From JBBRLG01 sp038231495 (GTDB taxonomy: Bacteria > Planctomycetota > Planctomycetia > Gemmatales > Gemmataceae), in the NCBI GenBank assembly GCA_038231495.1, contig JBBRLG010000001.1:1-52079 (forward strand): a stretch of 52,079 nucleotides of DNA, in the 5' to 3' direction. The translations under genes and the position numbers were made by a program. The notes beneath the pieces were generated by a model that saw only the letters and a program-made list of their open reading frames with translations, had not been told where the DNA came from and ran no database searches. This document shows positions 34,099-44,000 of the stretch, in pieces; the first letter of the stretch is position 1, and every line of letters starts with the position of its first letter.

Positions 34099-35087
34099 CC
34101 GGCGTGCCCGTGGCGCGTCACCCGCATAAGGAACTCGCTGCTGTCTTCGGGGAGCCGGGACCAATCCAGTTGGTCGGCCAGGGCCGCCCGGATGGTCTGG
34201 ATCGCATCGGCGCTCGGGTCCAACCGCTTCAGGGCCGCATTCGCTACGGCATAAAAGCCCGCCCCCATCGCATGGGCATAGTTGAGAACGACGTGCCCGG
34301 GGTCGATCTTTTGCAGGCGTCCGATTCGCCTCGCCTCATCGGCAAGGGCTTGCGCGTTCGGCCACCGACCGGCGGCGCGAAACTGGCGCGTCGCGGAGCC
34401 GGTGAGTAACTCAATCGCAAAGGAATTGGCCTCCATTTCCTCCGCGTCCAGACTCTCCTCGTCTACGCGGTCGTCTAGTAATGCTCCGTCATCCACTATG
34501 TGACCGCGAGCTATGTGGCCGATTTCGTGGGCCAGGATGAACAACTGCCACGCCGGCGCCTTTTTGCGGTTGCACAAAATGACCACGGGGCGGCCGTTGA
34601 CTCGGGCGGCAAACCCATCGGGTCGGCGGCAACTCTTCGGAAAGTGATCCAGGTGCAAAACCGGGATGCCGGCCGACCAGCAAAAGTTGAGGAGTTCCGG
34701 AAGGCCAACCCAACGAGCACCATCAAGGATCGTCTGGCGAATCTCGGCGGGGTCCGCGGAGATAGGCAGGGAGGGGGATTCCATCGCCTCGGCTGCCAGT
34801 TGGGCGGCCCGCGTTGCCAGCATCCGACACAGGACCAACTCATCCTCGCTAACGTCCGCGCGTTTCTTGTATCTGCACGAACCGAATTCGCGGAGCCGCA
34901 CCGGAGCCGCCTCGTCTTGTAGACTCGCAAGGTCGAGACCCAGGTGGCGCGAAAGAATTAGCAGAGCGTGGGCGTAACCGGCAGGGTTCGACGCGATTTC
35001 GTCGTCCCACCAGCTGGGCAGGGCCGTATCCCGGATGTACTTTCGGCTCAGGCCGGCTCGGCTGAGCCGAGCGTACAGCGGCGACAT
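34095..35087 (-). CDS. ImmA/IrrE-type metallopeptidase
   Basis: A 330-residue protein. Residues ~1-60 may form an HTH-like domain (LSRKYIRDTALPSWWDDEI), residues ~110-230 the ImmA/IrrE zinc peptidase with HEIGHIARGH (~186-195) and a downstream Glu in EMEANSFAIELL. Such peptidases cleave cognate repressors on stress or phage infection. It is coupled to the PIN gene. I use ATG 35087; longer starts lie in the duplicated hipA-remnant region. Possible promoter: TATAAT on the minus strand near 35210-35215. Confidence 0.78.
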   Translation of the reverse strand: MSPLYARLSRAGLSRKYIRDTALPSWWDDEIASNPAGYAHALLILSRHLGLDLASLQDEAAPVRLREFGSCRYKKRADVSEDELVLCRMLATRAAQLAAEAMESPSLPISADPAEIRQTILDGARWVGLPELLNFCWSAGIPVLHLDHFPKSCRRPDGFAARVNGRPVVILCNRKKAPAWQLFILAHEIGHIARGHIVDDGALLDDRVDEESLDAEEMEANSFAIELLTGSATRQFRAAGRWPNAQALADEARRIGRLQKIDPGHVVLNYAHAMGAGFYAVANAALKRLDPSADAIQTIRAALADQLDWSRLPEDSSEFLMRVTRHGHAG

Positions 35088-35259
35088 GGGGTTGACCGTA
35101 GACAAAGCGTTTTTCCTCCCCGGCGTATTGACGGCAAGCCTCCTCGCAATGGGTTGATGGTCGTGATGAGTCGAAGGGTCCGATCCGTGACTTGACAAGC
35201 TTCGTCTCTCATTATACTGCCTGGACGGTCAACGTCGATACGGGGTTCCCCACGCGAGA

Positions 35260-35354
35260 ATAGCCGGGAGCGGTGTCGATCCGGGCCGTTCCCAGGCGCG
35301 TGGATGACCAGGGTGTCGGGACGGGTTGACTCATGCCAACTCTCCTTGAAACGC
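35260..35354 (-). pseudogene. Remnant duplicate of the hipA-like gene start
   Basis: Minus-strand sequence beginning ATGAGTCAACCCGTC directly at the hsdS stop, and continuing to GGCCCGGATCGACACCG, matches the first ~35 codons of the intact hipA-like gene (33436 to ~33340) with a ~30-base deletion. The copies also share the last hsdS codons, TCAAGGAGAGTTGG. The ImmA-PIN pair lies exactly between remnant and intact gene. Confidence 0.72.
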
Positions 35355-36575
35355 GCGACGGAGAAGGGCGGCGGGTAGAGCAGCGATTGCCGAGAGTTGC
35401 GATTCAACCGCGGCCCGCGCTTGAGCCACGGTTGCCAGCTGCTTCGTTAACCCCTCAGCGATTCGCCGTTGCCTCTCGATCGGCGGCAGTTCAATCTCGA
35501 CCGCCGCAACTTCTTCCGTTCGGATGCGGGGAAGTTGACCCGGCGTTTGATCGACCGGCGCTCGGTTCAAAAACGTGGGACTGCGCATAAACCACGAAAC
35601 GAAAGTTGCGTCCGCAACGTCAGGCTTGAGACAATAAACGTATTGATCGACGGAGCAGATACCGTCGAATTCGGCTACCCAAACTTTGTTCAAATAGGGG
35701 CGCAAATATCCGTAAACGATGTCTCCCTTGCGGAATTGAGGCTTCCGCCCGGTAAGTCGAGCCAGATCCGTTTCGACTGCACCGATACGGACCCCTGTTT
35801 GCGATTGAACATGCTCAAGGCCGACAAACGTGGCACTGCCCGATGGGCTGTCATACGGGTGAATTACTTCTTTGCGAAGCGCGAGAATATCCCCCAGAAT
35901 TTTCTTCGGCCACGCCCGACGGCCATGACTGTCGAACACTTCTCGCAGATACGCGGCGGGGAGTGACTGTGCCGCCTTCAAGCGGACTTCGGCGGCGGTC
36001 CGTGCCCGTTCCACTGTGGCCAATTGATTCGTCAGCTTGGCGGCAAGGCGTTCCTGTTCTTTTGGTGACAGCAAGGGAATCCTGAATTCTTCGATCAGCG
36101 ATTTTGTCAGCGCCTGTCGCGTCGCCCCGGCCTGCGTGTCTGAAATGAATTTCTGAAAGCCTGGCGTCGAGATCAGCAGAGACAGGTAATGTGGAGAAAG
36201 GTCGGGCTTGCAGCGAATGATGCTGACGTGCTGATTAACATTTGCCGGGCAAAGTTCGGCTGGCACGACACACACGCGACCGATGGAAGCCCCCGTGATG
36301 TTTAACAGCACATCACCCGGTTCGACGCGGCTGGTTTTCATCTCGGCATCTTGCTCGACCGAAACGAACGCTAGTCCTTCCCGGCTAAACCGATTAAAGT
36401 GGACGTTTTGGCTCCTGATAAGGGGAATTCCGCTCCGCTGGTATGTCGCGTGGCCTCCGAGTGGCGTCAAACCGCTTCCGATTTTTGTCGTCAAATCTCC
36501 AAGCCGACCCCATCGCCAACCGGAGCGCAGTGGTCGCTCGGTTTCCCCGTTTCCGTACTGCATTACCTCACTCAT
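35331..36575 (-). CDS. hsdS: Type I restriction specificity subunit HsdS
   Basis: A 414-residue subunit with two target-recognition domains (~10-165 and ~225-370), each followed by a helical conserved region (PKEQERLAAKLTNQLATVERARTAAEVRLKA and PIERQRRIAEGLTKQLATVAQARAAVESQL), which space the two half-sites. It recognises the DNA sequence for both cutting and methylation. It overlaps hsdR by four bases (ATGA). The C-terminal FQGELA is the family's usual end. Confidence 0.92.
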   Translation of the reverse strand: MSEVMQYGNGETERPLRSGWRWGRLGDLTTKIGSGLTPLGGHATYQRSGIPLIRSQNVHFNRFSREGLAFVSVEQDAEMKTSRVEPGDVLLNITGASIGRVCVVPAELCPANVNQHVSIIRCKPDLSPHYLSLLISTPGFQKFISDTQAGATRQALTKSLIEEFRIPLLSPKEQERLAAKLTNQLATVERARTAAEVRLKAAQSLPAAYLREVFDSHGRRAWPKKILGDILALRKEVIHPYDSPSGSATFVGLEHVQSQTGVRIGAVETDLARLTGRKPQFRKGDIVYGYLRPYLNKVWVAEFDGICSVDQYVYCLKPDVADATFVSWFMRSPTFLNRAPVDQTPGQLPRIRTEEVAAVEIELPPIERQRRIAEGLTKQLATVAQARAAVESQLSAIAALPAALLRRAFQGELA

Positions 36576-38929
36576 GCCGCGAACATCCTTTCCTTCGTCT
36601 CGCGTAGCAAATCAGCCGGCTTGCCCGCGATCTTGAGCGCGTCGAGGCCGCCCGCCGTCCGTACTTCGGGTGTTTGGAATACTTGCGGGTTCTCTAGCCC
36701 CTCGGTGCCGCCGCGCTCGAACTGCGATGCAATCGCTCGCAAGGTAGCCGCGGTGGTCGGCGGCAGCTTGCCCAGCCAGGCGGCGTGTTTGTAGGTGAAG
36801 GCCGCGGTTCGTGCCTCGCGGGTCCGCGCCGCCGCGCCGTAGGCCAGTTCCACCAGCACGTCGTACAGGTCGTATTCATCCATTTCTTGAAGCTGGCGCA
36901 CCAAAAGCGCCGACCGGCCCGCGTCCGGCAATCGGCCCAACAACAGTTGGCGATCCGCCGGAACCACCCAACGGGCGCGAAACTTGTCCAGCGTGTCGGC
37001 TTCTTCCAGCACCTTCGCGGCCAGCTTCTGCCGGTAAACCTCGACGGTCACGGGCAGTGCCTTGCCGTCCACCATCGTCAGAATGAGCCGGCCCGCGTCG
37101 CTCACCTGCACGTCGAAGCCTTCCACCTGAACGATCAACGGCGGCGGGTCGGTAGTGCCGCCCCCGGTCGGTGGCGTTTTCGGAGCGCGCTCTACCGTCG
37201 CCTTGGTACGGAACTCCTGACCGAACAACCGCGTGGCGTTGGTGTAGTCGTACAGCCGGAACATCAGTTTGCCGCTTGCGGGGTCGAGGCGCGTTCCACG
37301 ACCGACCATCTGATAGAAGCTGATCGGCGATTCGACATACTTGAAAAACACGATGTTCCGCACGCACGGCACGTCCACGCCGGTCGTCAGTAGATCGACC
37401 GTCGTGGCGATGAAGTGGTGCCGGGCACCGCCGCGCAGGTCCGCCAGGTAGTCGCCTCCGCCGCTGGCGGCCGTGCATTTGAACGCGAACATATCGAGCG
37501 GCTTGCGGTTGTTGGTCTTGCACCAGTCGGCGTAAAGGTTGTTCAGCGTGATGGCCACTTCTTCGGCGTGCCGGTCGCGGGCGCAAAAGATGATCGTCTT
37601 TTGCTCCGGTCCTCCGGTGTCGAGAAGGTGTTGGAACAAATCCAGGCACATCGCCAGCACTCGGTCTGGCAACAGGATGCGGTTCTCGAAGGAAGTCTTT
37701 TCGTAGAGATGGTTCAACTGATCGGCCGTAATGGGCTGGCCGGTGGTGGCGTTGATGAACTTGCGCGCGAGAATGGCATCCTTCGTGATGCCGGTGTCGT
37801 CGATGTTGACGGTGCCTTTTTGAATGGCGCAGGCGGCAAGGTAGCCGTCCTCGATGCCCTGGCTCATGTCGTATTCGTAAACCGGCGGGCCGAAGTACCG
37901 CAGGTTGTCGGCGTTGATTTTCGCGTCGGCCTTCGCCTGGTCGGTGTTTTCGGCGCAAATGATCTGCCGCGGCGTCGCGGTCAGGCCGACTTGAACCGCG
38001 TCGGGGTTCATGGTCAGAACCTGCGACCACTTGCCCCAGGCGGAGCGGTGGCATTCGTCAATGACGATGTGGCTGAAGTAGTTCGGCGGGTAGTGCGTGG
38101 CAAGGAAATTGGCGTCGGCGTCGTCGGTGTCCACGTCGAGCGTTTGGTAGGTCGCGATGACCACGCGGGCGTTCTTTTCGGGGTTGCCCGCCCCGGCAGC
38201 GGCGGCGTCGTTACCGAACACGGCCCGAAACGCGCCCAACCCCTGGTTGCGTAGTTCGTCCCGGTCGCAGACGAACAGCGCCCGGCGCAACTGGCCGGCG
38301 TCGGCGATCCGCTTCAAGAGGTTCACCGCGATGAATGTCTTGCCCGAACCCGTGGCCAGCGAGAGCAAAGCGCGTTTCTCGCCCTTGGCCACCTTTTCCA
38401 GCACGGCCCGAATCGCGGCGTCCTGGTAATACCGCCGCGTCGCCTCTCCGCCGACGTAGCGGGTCAATAGCGGTTGGGCCGGCGGGTCGTTCAGGCTGAA
38501 CCCCATGCCGGCTTCGTAGCGGGCGCGCAGCTCGTCCGGGGTCGGGAACTCCGCCAACGGCTTCGCCTTGCTCGTCTGGCCGGTAAGCCGGTCGTACTCG
38601 ACGAAAAGATGCCCATTTGAGGAAAAGACGAACGGCACGTTCAGCCGCTTGGACGCGGCGTAAGCCTTCGCTTGCTCCAAGCCGTGCGCGGGCGCCAAGT
38701 CCTCAGCCTTCGCCTCGATCAGCCCCACGGCGACGGGTTGCGATCCGGCGGTGACGCGCACGCGCAGGGTGTAATCGACGCGCCCCCTGGCGCGACGGCG
38801 TGGTTTACCGTCGATAACCTCGATGGTCCCCGCGGTCTCTTCGCGTTTGATGTGTGCTTCGGTCCACTGCCGGCCGTAAAGGGCCGGATCGACGAGTTTC
38901 GCGCGGGTGTCGGCTTCGTTGAATCCCAT
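36572..38929 (-). CDS. hsdR: Type I restriction endonuclease subunit HsdR
   Basis: A 785-residue motor-nuclease. The N-terminal nuclease shows VDYTLRV (~52) and LIEAKAE (~71-76), a PD-(D/E)xK site. The SF2 helicase has LATGSGKTF (~192), VIDECHRS (~290, DEAD-box variant) and QMVGRGTRLD (motif VI). The C-terminal helical region binds the methylase. ATG 38929 with AAGG upstream starts at GFNEADTRA, typical of the family; the frame extends 15 codons more. It heads the leftward operon hsdR-hsdS-(immA-PIN)-hipA-DUF3037-hsdM. Intact, while hsdM is broken. Confidence 0.92.
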   Translation of the reverse strand: MGFNEADTRAKLVDPALYGRQWTEAHIKREETAGTIEVIDGKPRRRARGRVDYTLRVRVTAGSQPVAVGLIEAKAEDLAPAHGLEQAKAYAASKRLNVPFVFSSNGHLFVEYDRLTGQTSKAKPLAEFPTPDELRARYEAGMGFSLNDPPAQPLLTRYVGGEATRRYYQDAAIRAVLEKVAKGEKRALLSLATGSGKTFIAVNLLKRIADAGQLRRALFVCDRDELRNQGLGAFRAVFGNDAAAAGAGNPEKNARVVIATYQTLDVDTDDADANFLATHYPPNYFSHIVIDECHRSAWGKWSQVLTMNPDAVQVGLTATPRQIICAENTDQAKADAKINADNLRYFGPPVYEYDMSQGIEDGYLAACAIQKGTVNIDDTGITKDAILARKFINATTGQPITADQLNHLYEKTSFENRILLPDRVLAMCLDLFQHLLDTGGPEQKTIIFCARDRHAEEVAITLNNLYADWCKTNNRKPLDMFAFKCTAASGGGDYLADLRGGARHHFIATTVDLLTTGVDVPCVRNIVFFKYVESPISFYQMVGRGTRLDPASGKLMFRLYDYTNATRLFGQEFRTKATVERAPKTPPTGGGTTDPPPLIVQVEGFDVQVSDAGRLILTMVDGKALPVTVEVYRQKLAAKVLEEADTLDKFRARWVVPADRQLLLGRLPDAGRSALLVRQLQEMDEYDLYDVLVELAYGAAARTREARTAAFTYKHAAWLGKLPPTTAATLRAIASQFERGGTEGLENPQVFQTPEVRTAGGLDALKIAGKPADLLRETKERMFAA

Positions 38930-39104
38930 GCGGCCAACCTTGCTTCGGAGCATCGGCGGTGAACTGCCCAGCAATCCCGATTGCGGTCGCTGCTCCGAGA
39001 AGCGCGATTATCAAGGGGCGTCGGCCGATTGTCCAGCATCGGAGTTCAAAATTCCGGCAACGGTAAGGCTTTGAAGGTGTGAACAACAGTGCCTGGCAAA
39101 GCTG

Positions 39105-39150
39105 AAGCGCCGGCGGGCGGCATCATTTACTGATCCGCCCGCCGGCGCTT
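39105..39150. terminator. Strong GC hairpin, possible terminator
   Basis: A 16-bp perfect stem, AAGCGCCGGCGGGCGG (39105-39120) and its complement (39135-39150), with a 14-base loop. It stands in the ~600-base gap between the hsdR start and the TolC-type gene, upstream of hsdR and after the vestigial tail read toward it. Confidence 0.6.
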
Positions 39151-39178
39151 TGTTCGGACGCGATTCTCACCGGACAGG

Positions 39179-39391
39179 TCAAACAAGGGCAGGTTCTAGT
39201 TCTTTCCTTCGCACGCGAACCGACTTCGTATCCCGTGCGAGTCGCTGGAGGATGGCGCTCTTGATGTGCGCGGGCAAGTCCGGCCACGCCTCGACGACGC
39301 GGGCAAGGTCTGGGCACAACGCGGGGGAGTCGTTTTCGGGAAGGGGTGCAACGCGGGGTGCAATGGCAGGAACGGAGTCGGCGTTAATGCG
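39179..39391 (-). pseudogene. Vestigial copy of the integrase C-terminal tail
   Basis: After a TAA at 39392-39394 the frame encodes 70 residues with no start codon, containing PDLARVVEAWPDLPAHIKSA. It aligns with the right-end peptide at 49114-49308 (PDLGRVVEAWPDLPAYIKGA), including the upstream VAxLPxND segment. It marks a former element right end inside the island. The TAA replaces a CAA of the other copy. Confidence 0.7.
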
Positions 39392-39539
39392 TTAATTTGT
39401 ACCAAATTTGCGGATTTTTCCTGTGACTCCGACGCATTATAGTCGATGTGAATAACGGAACAGTCTGTCCGGTATGCTTGAGTACCTCCGTTTCCGCAAG
39501 CGTGGAACGACTGGAGCAGACGCCAAAGGCAGTGTCTTG

Positions 39540-41015
39540 ATGCAACGATTAGGCCGACTTTCGCTTCGATCGTGCCTCGTACTGCTATTGGGGGTACAGA
39601 CGGGTTGTACAGCCCTACCTGACTTACTCCCCACGCAGTTGTTGGAGGCAATGCCACCTCGCCAGCCTGCCCCAACTAGCAGGACTGGCTCCGGGGCACA
39701 AACCATTGCTTCGCAGCGCGTGGAGCGGGCCTCAGCCGTCGAAGTCCCCCCTAATGCAGCCGGACCCTTTTTCGTCGGCCAGACCGAGTTGTCCGCAGAG
39801 GCGTTAGTCCAACAGGTTCTTGCCCGGAACCCCTCCTTGGCCGAGATCTCCGCTGCGGCGCGCGCGGCCCAGGCCCGGTATCCCCAAGTCACTTCTCTTG
39901 AAGACCCCATGCTCGGCGTCCAGGTTGCACCGGGGGCTTTCGGCTCTAATACCGTCGATGGGGGCTACCGCGTTGAAATATCCCAGAAGTTGCCCTGGCC
40001 GGGCAAGCTTGACGCCCGCGGGCAAGGCGCGATGGCGGAAGCCCGCGCCGCCGGCAGCGATGTCGAGGATATGCGGCTCCAACTCACGGAAAACGCCCGG
40101 GCCGCCTTTTTCGATTACTACGAAATCGAGCGCGCACTGGAGGTAAACCGCGAAGGTCTTGAGCTACTGGACAAGTTCCACGATGAGGCCGAAAGCCGTT
40201 ACGAAAAACGGGCTGGAGAACAACAAGAGATTCTTCAAGCGGACGTGGAAATCGGCACTCAACGGGAGCGCCGGCTCACGTTGGACCGACGGCGAGAGGT
40301 CGCCATCGCACGGATCAACACGCTTCTGCATGAGTCCCCCGACGCCCCGTTGCCCCCGCCGGCAAAGGATGTATCCCGCGATTCAGCTGTGCCGGACGTG
40401 GTGGTCCTGCGGCAGGCGGCCCTGGAACACCGGCCCGACTTGCATGCGTTGGCCAGCCGGATCGCGGCCGACCGGGCGGCGGTTGCCCTGGCGAAGAAGG
40501 AGTTTTGCCCGGACGTGGAGCTGATGGCCGCTTACGACTCCATGTGGCAAGAACGACCGCTGCGATCACAGGTCGGAATCCGGGTGAACCTGCCCGCACA
40601 GGTTTCACGGCGCTACGCGGCCATTGCGGAGGCACAAAGCCGCGTGGCACAGCGAGAGGCGGCACTGGCGCGGCAAACGGACCAGGTGAACTTTCAAGTG
40701 CAAGAGGCGGTGGCGCAAGTCCACGAGAGCGAAAAGATCGTGGCCCTCTTCGAGTCGAAAACCCTCCGCGCTTCCCGCGAGAATGTGGAAGCCGCTCGCC
40801 GGTCGTTTGGCGCGGGAAAGATTCCATTTCTGAGCCTCATCGAAGCACAACGGAATCTCGTCATGGTCCAAGATCGGTATTACGAAGCGATCGCCTCCCT
40901 CGGTCGTCGGCGGGCGACTCTGGAGCGCGTGATTGGTGGGCCATTCGACGCACCAACGCACGCGGGAGAACCCGGTTGTCACGTTCCCCTGTCCGCTGGA
41001 GTTAATCACCCCTGA
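39540..41015 (+). CDS. TolC-family outer-membrane efflux lipoprotein
   Basis: A 491-residue outer-membrane factor. Signal peptide with a lipobox (LLGVQTGC, Cys ~24). Two long coiled-coil repeats typical of TolC/CusC follow (~95-280 and ~300-475): LPWPGKLDARGQGAM and the C-terminal ESKTLRASRENVEAARRSFGAGKI. It would form the exit channel for the CusA/CusB pump encoded convergently next to it. ATG 39540 is preferred over 39474 because the signal peptide begins there. Its 3' end overlaps the cusA-like stop by ten bases on the other strand. Confidence 0.88.
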   Translation: MQRLGRLSLRSCLVLLLGVQTGCTALPDLLPTQLLEAMPPRQPAPTSRTGSGAQTIASQRVERASAVEVPPNAAGPFFVGQTELSAEALVQQVLARNPSLAEISAAARAAQARYPQVTSLEDPMLGVQVAPGAFGSNTVDGGYRVEISQKLPWPGKLDARGQGAMAEARAAGSDVEDMRLQLTENARAAFFDYYEIERALEVNREGLELLDKFHDEAESRYEKRAGEQQEILQADVEIGTQRERRLTLDRRREVAIARINTLLHESPDAPLPPPAKDVSRDSAVPDVVVLRQAALEHRPDLHALASRIAADRAAVALAKKEFCPDVELMAAYDSMWQERPLRSQVGIRVNLPAQVSRRYAAIAEAQSRVAQREAALARQTDQVNFQVQEAVAQVHESEKIVALFESKTLRASRENVEAARRSFGAGKIPFLSLIEAQRNLVMVQDRYYEAIASLGRRRATLERVIGGPFDAPTHAGEPGCHVPLSAGVNHP

Positions 41016-44000
41016 ACCGCTGACAGCGCCGCACCGGTTTCTTTCGCCTCTTTATCCTTGCGGGCTTTCTCTTCTTGCAGCTTCAGCCAACGGGCGCGGC
41101 GGACCCAGTAAAACCGGACCGGCAGGAAGATGTCCACGACCTCGTCCGCGATTAGCAGCCCGCCCAGCACCGGGACCGCCATCGGTGCGATGATCTCGGC
41201 ACCTACCCCGGTGGCCCAGAGCATCGGCGCGAGGGCGATGATCGCCACCCCCTCGGTCAGCAGCTTCGGCCGCAGGCGGTGGACCGCCCCCTCGATCACC
41301 GCCTGCCGCAACTCTTCCAGCGACTCGATCTTTTCCAGGCCGCCGCGCTTGTCGATGGCCTCGCGCAGGTAGACGAGCATGATGATGCCCGTCTCCGTCG
41401 CCATGCCGAAACAGGCGATGTAGCCAACCCACACCGCCACGCTGAACTCCAGCGGCGGCGCCGACCAGCCGTGGATCAGCTTCGGAAAGACGAACTGAAA
41501 GAACACGCCGCCGGCCAGCGCCTCAGGAACCGCCAAGATCATCAGGCCCGCATCCGCCAGGTCCTTGTACGTCAGGTAGAGGATCACGAAAATCAGCACG
41601 ATTGCCGCCGGGAAGACGAACCGCAACGTTTGCGCCGCCCGAACCTGGTGCTCGAATTCGCCGCTCCATTCGATGTGAACGCCTTGCGGGATGCGGACCT
41701 TGTCCGCGACGGTGCGCTGCGCTTCGTCCACGAAACCGACCATGTCCCGGCCGCGCACGTTCAGGGTGACGTAGTTGAGCAGCTGGCCGTTCTCGCTCTT
41801 CATCATGGCCGGCCCCTCCACCAGGTACACGTCGGCCACGTCCGCCAGCGGCACCTGGAGCGGCTTCCCCCCGGGGCCGGCGTGCGGCGGCGCGGCCTGG
41901 TGTTGCGCGTTGCCGGTAACTCCGGGTGTCGTCATTGCAGCGTCAACCTTCGGCGGCGGGGTCATCGCCCCCGCTCCGCCGTCCCCCACCGTTTTCGCCA
42001 TGCCTCCGGTCACGAGGAGCCGCCGCACGGCCTCCTCGTCTTCGCGCTGGGAGCGGGCGTACCGGAGGCGAACGGGGAAGCGCTCCCGGCCCTCCACCGT
42101 CTGCGTGATCGTCTGACCGCCAAGGGCCATTTCGACCGTGTTCTTGATCTCCTCAACCGTCACGCCGTAACGGGCCGCCTTCGCCAGGTCCACTTCGATT
42201 TGGAGGTAACCCTTGCCCATGACCGGGGCGGCAACTACGTCGCGCGCGCCGTCGATCGGCTTGAGCGCAACCTCGATGTCTTTGCACACGCGATCAATGG
42301 TCTCCAGGTCGGGGCCGAACACCTTGACGCCGATGTCGGTGCGCACGCCGGTGGAAAGCATTTCGATGCGGTTGATGATCGGCTGGGTGAAGATGTTGCT
42401 CCACCCGGGCACCTGAAGGACGCGGCCGAACTCGTCGTCTACCAAGTCCCCCTTCGGCCCACTTTGGCGACGCCAGAAAAATACCCGCGCGGCAAACGGT
42501 TTCTGTAATTCGTCCTTTGACGGGGCGAAGGGTGCGAAGGCATCGTCTCCGCGGTCGCGCTTGCCAAGTTGCGCCTGGACGGCGGCCGCCGCAAACCGTT
42601 TGGTGTCCGCGCCGCGGGCCGCGCCGTCGAGCAGACCGACATTCCCTGCGGCCTTGGCGACTTCCTCCAAGGCCAGCCAGGTGTAGGCTTCGACGCCCCA
42701 ATCAAACAACTCCCAATCCACCTTCGCGACCCGCTCCCGCCAGACGGCGGAGCGCTTGCCTTCGATCGCTTTGAGGATTTCGCCGGCAAAGGTTTTAGGC
42801 GGGCTACCGAGGAGTTCGCCCACCAGTGTGACGGCAGCAGGCAGCGCCTTTTCCTTGAGAGCCAGCGCTTCCGCCTGGTCGTCGATGGCGCCGACCGTTT
42901 TCAGTCGGCGGGCGATCTCCTGACTGAGGCGCGTTGCGTCTTCCAGGGCCGGATGTTTGGCAAGGGCTGTGCCGTAATCCGGTTGCAACCGGGCCGCCAG
43001 GCTATCGATCTCCTCGTCCTCCTTCACGCCGTCCGGCCAGTGCAGCGCGCCCGCCTTGCGAATGCGGCCGACAACCTCTCCCACGGCATAGCGCGTCAGG
43101 AGCGGACTTAAATCGCGCTCAATGTCACGGAAGCGTTGGAGCGCCAGTTCCCGCATGACCTCGTCGAACCGTTCTACCGCCTTTTGGGCGGCGTCGGTAA
43201 CCAGGCTGTCGCGGTCGTCCTCGGGGGCCGGCGCGATGCGAGTCACGAAGCCGCGCTCCTCCAGCAACGCCAAGGTCGCGCGCGTTTGCCGGCCGGCGTC
43301 GTCGAAGCGGAGGACACGCCGCGGCCACAGTTCGTAGGGCCGGAAGTTGACAAACGTCTCCACCATATCGAGCGGCGCGGGGTCGGTCGGCGTGTCCGCA
43401 CGGCCTGACTTGCCGACGACCGACTCGACCTCCGGGAAGCCGCGCAACAGGCCATCCCGGTGTTTGAGGTCGTCTGCCGTCTGGGTAATGCCCGCGCGCG
43501 GAATGGTGACCGGCATGTCGAGCGTGCTGCCCTCGTCCAGCGGCGGCATGAACGTGACGCCGATCCGCGGAAAGTGGTACGAGACCAGGCCGAGGAGCAT
43601 CAGGCTCGCCAGGCTGACGACCTGCCACGTTAGCCCTTGCGTGAAGTAGACCGTGAGCGCCGTCACCACCACCAGGACGATGAGGAACGTCACCCAGTGG
43701 GCAGGCTCGGAGGCTCCGTAGCCGAATAGGGCTTGGAGGGGGAACGGGCCGGCGGCCAGCACCAGGAGGGCAGCGAACGACCACATCACTAGATTTCGGC
43801 GTGGCAACGCCCAGGTCAACACCGGCTTGTAAATGTTGACGAGGCTGCGGACGAACCAATTCTCATCTTCGCGGCGCAACCGGCCGCGGATGAAGGTCGG
43901 GATGAGCGCCGGCACCACCGTTACCGAAATGAGCGCGACGCCGAGCAAGGCGAAACTCTTGGTGAAGGCCAGGGGGTGGAACAGCTTGCCCTCCCGGCCG

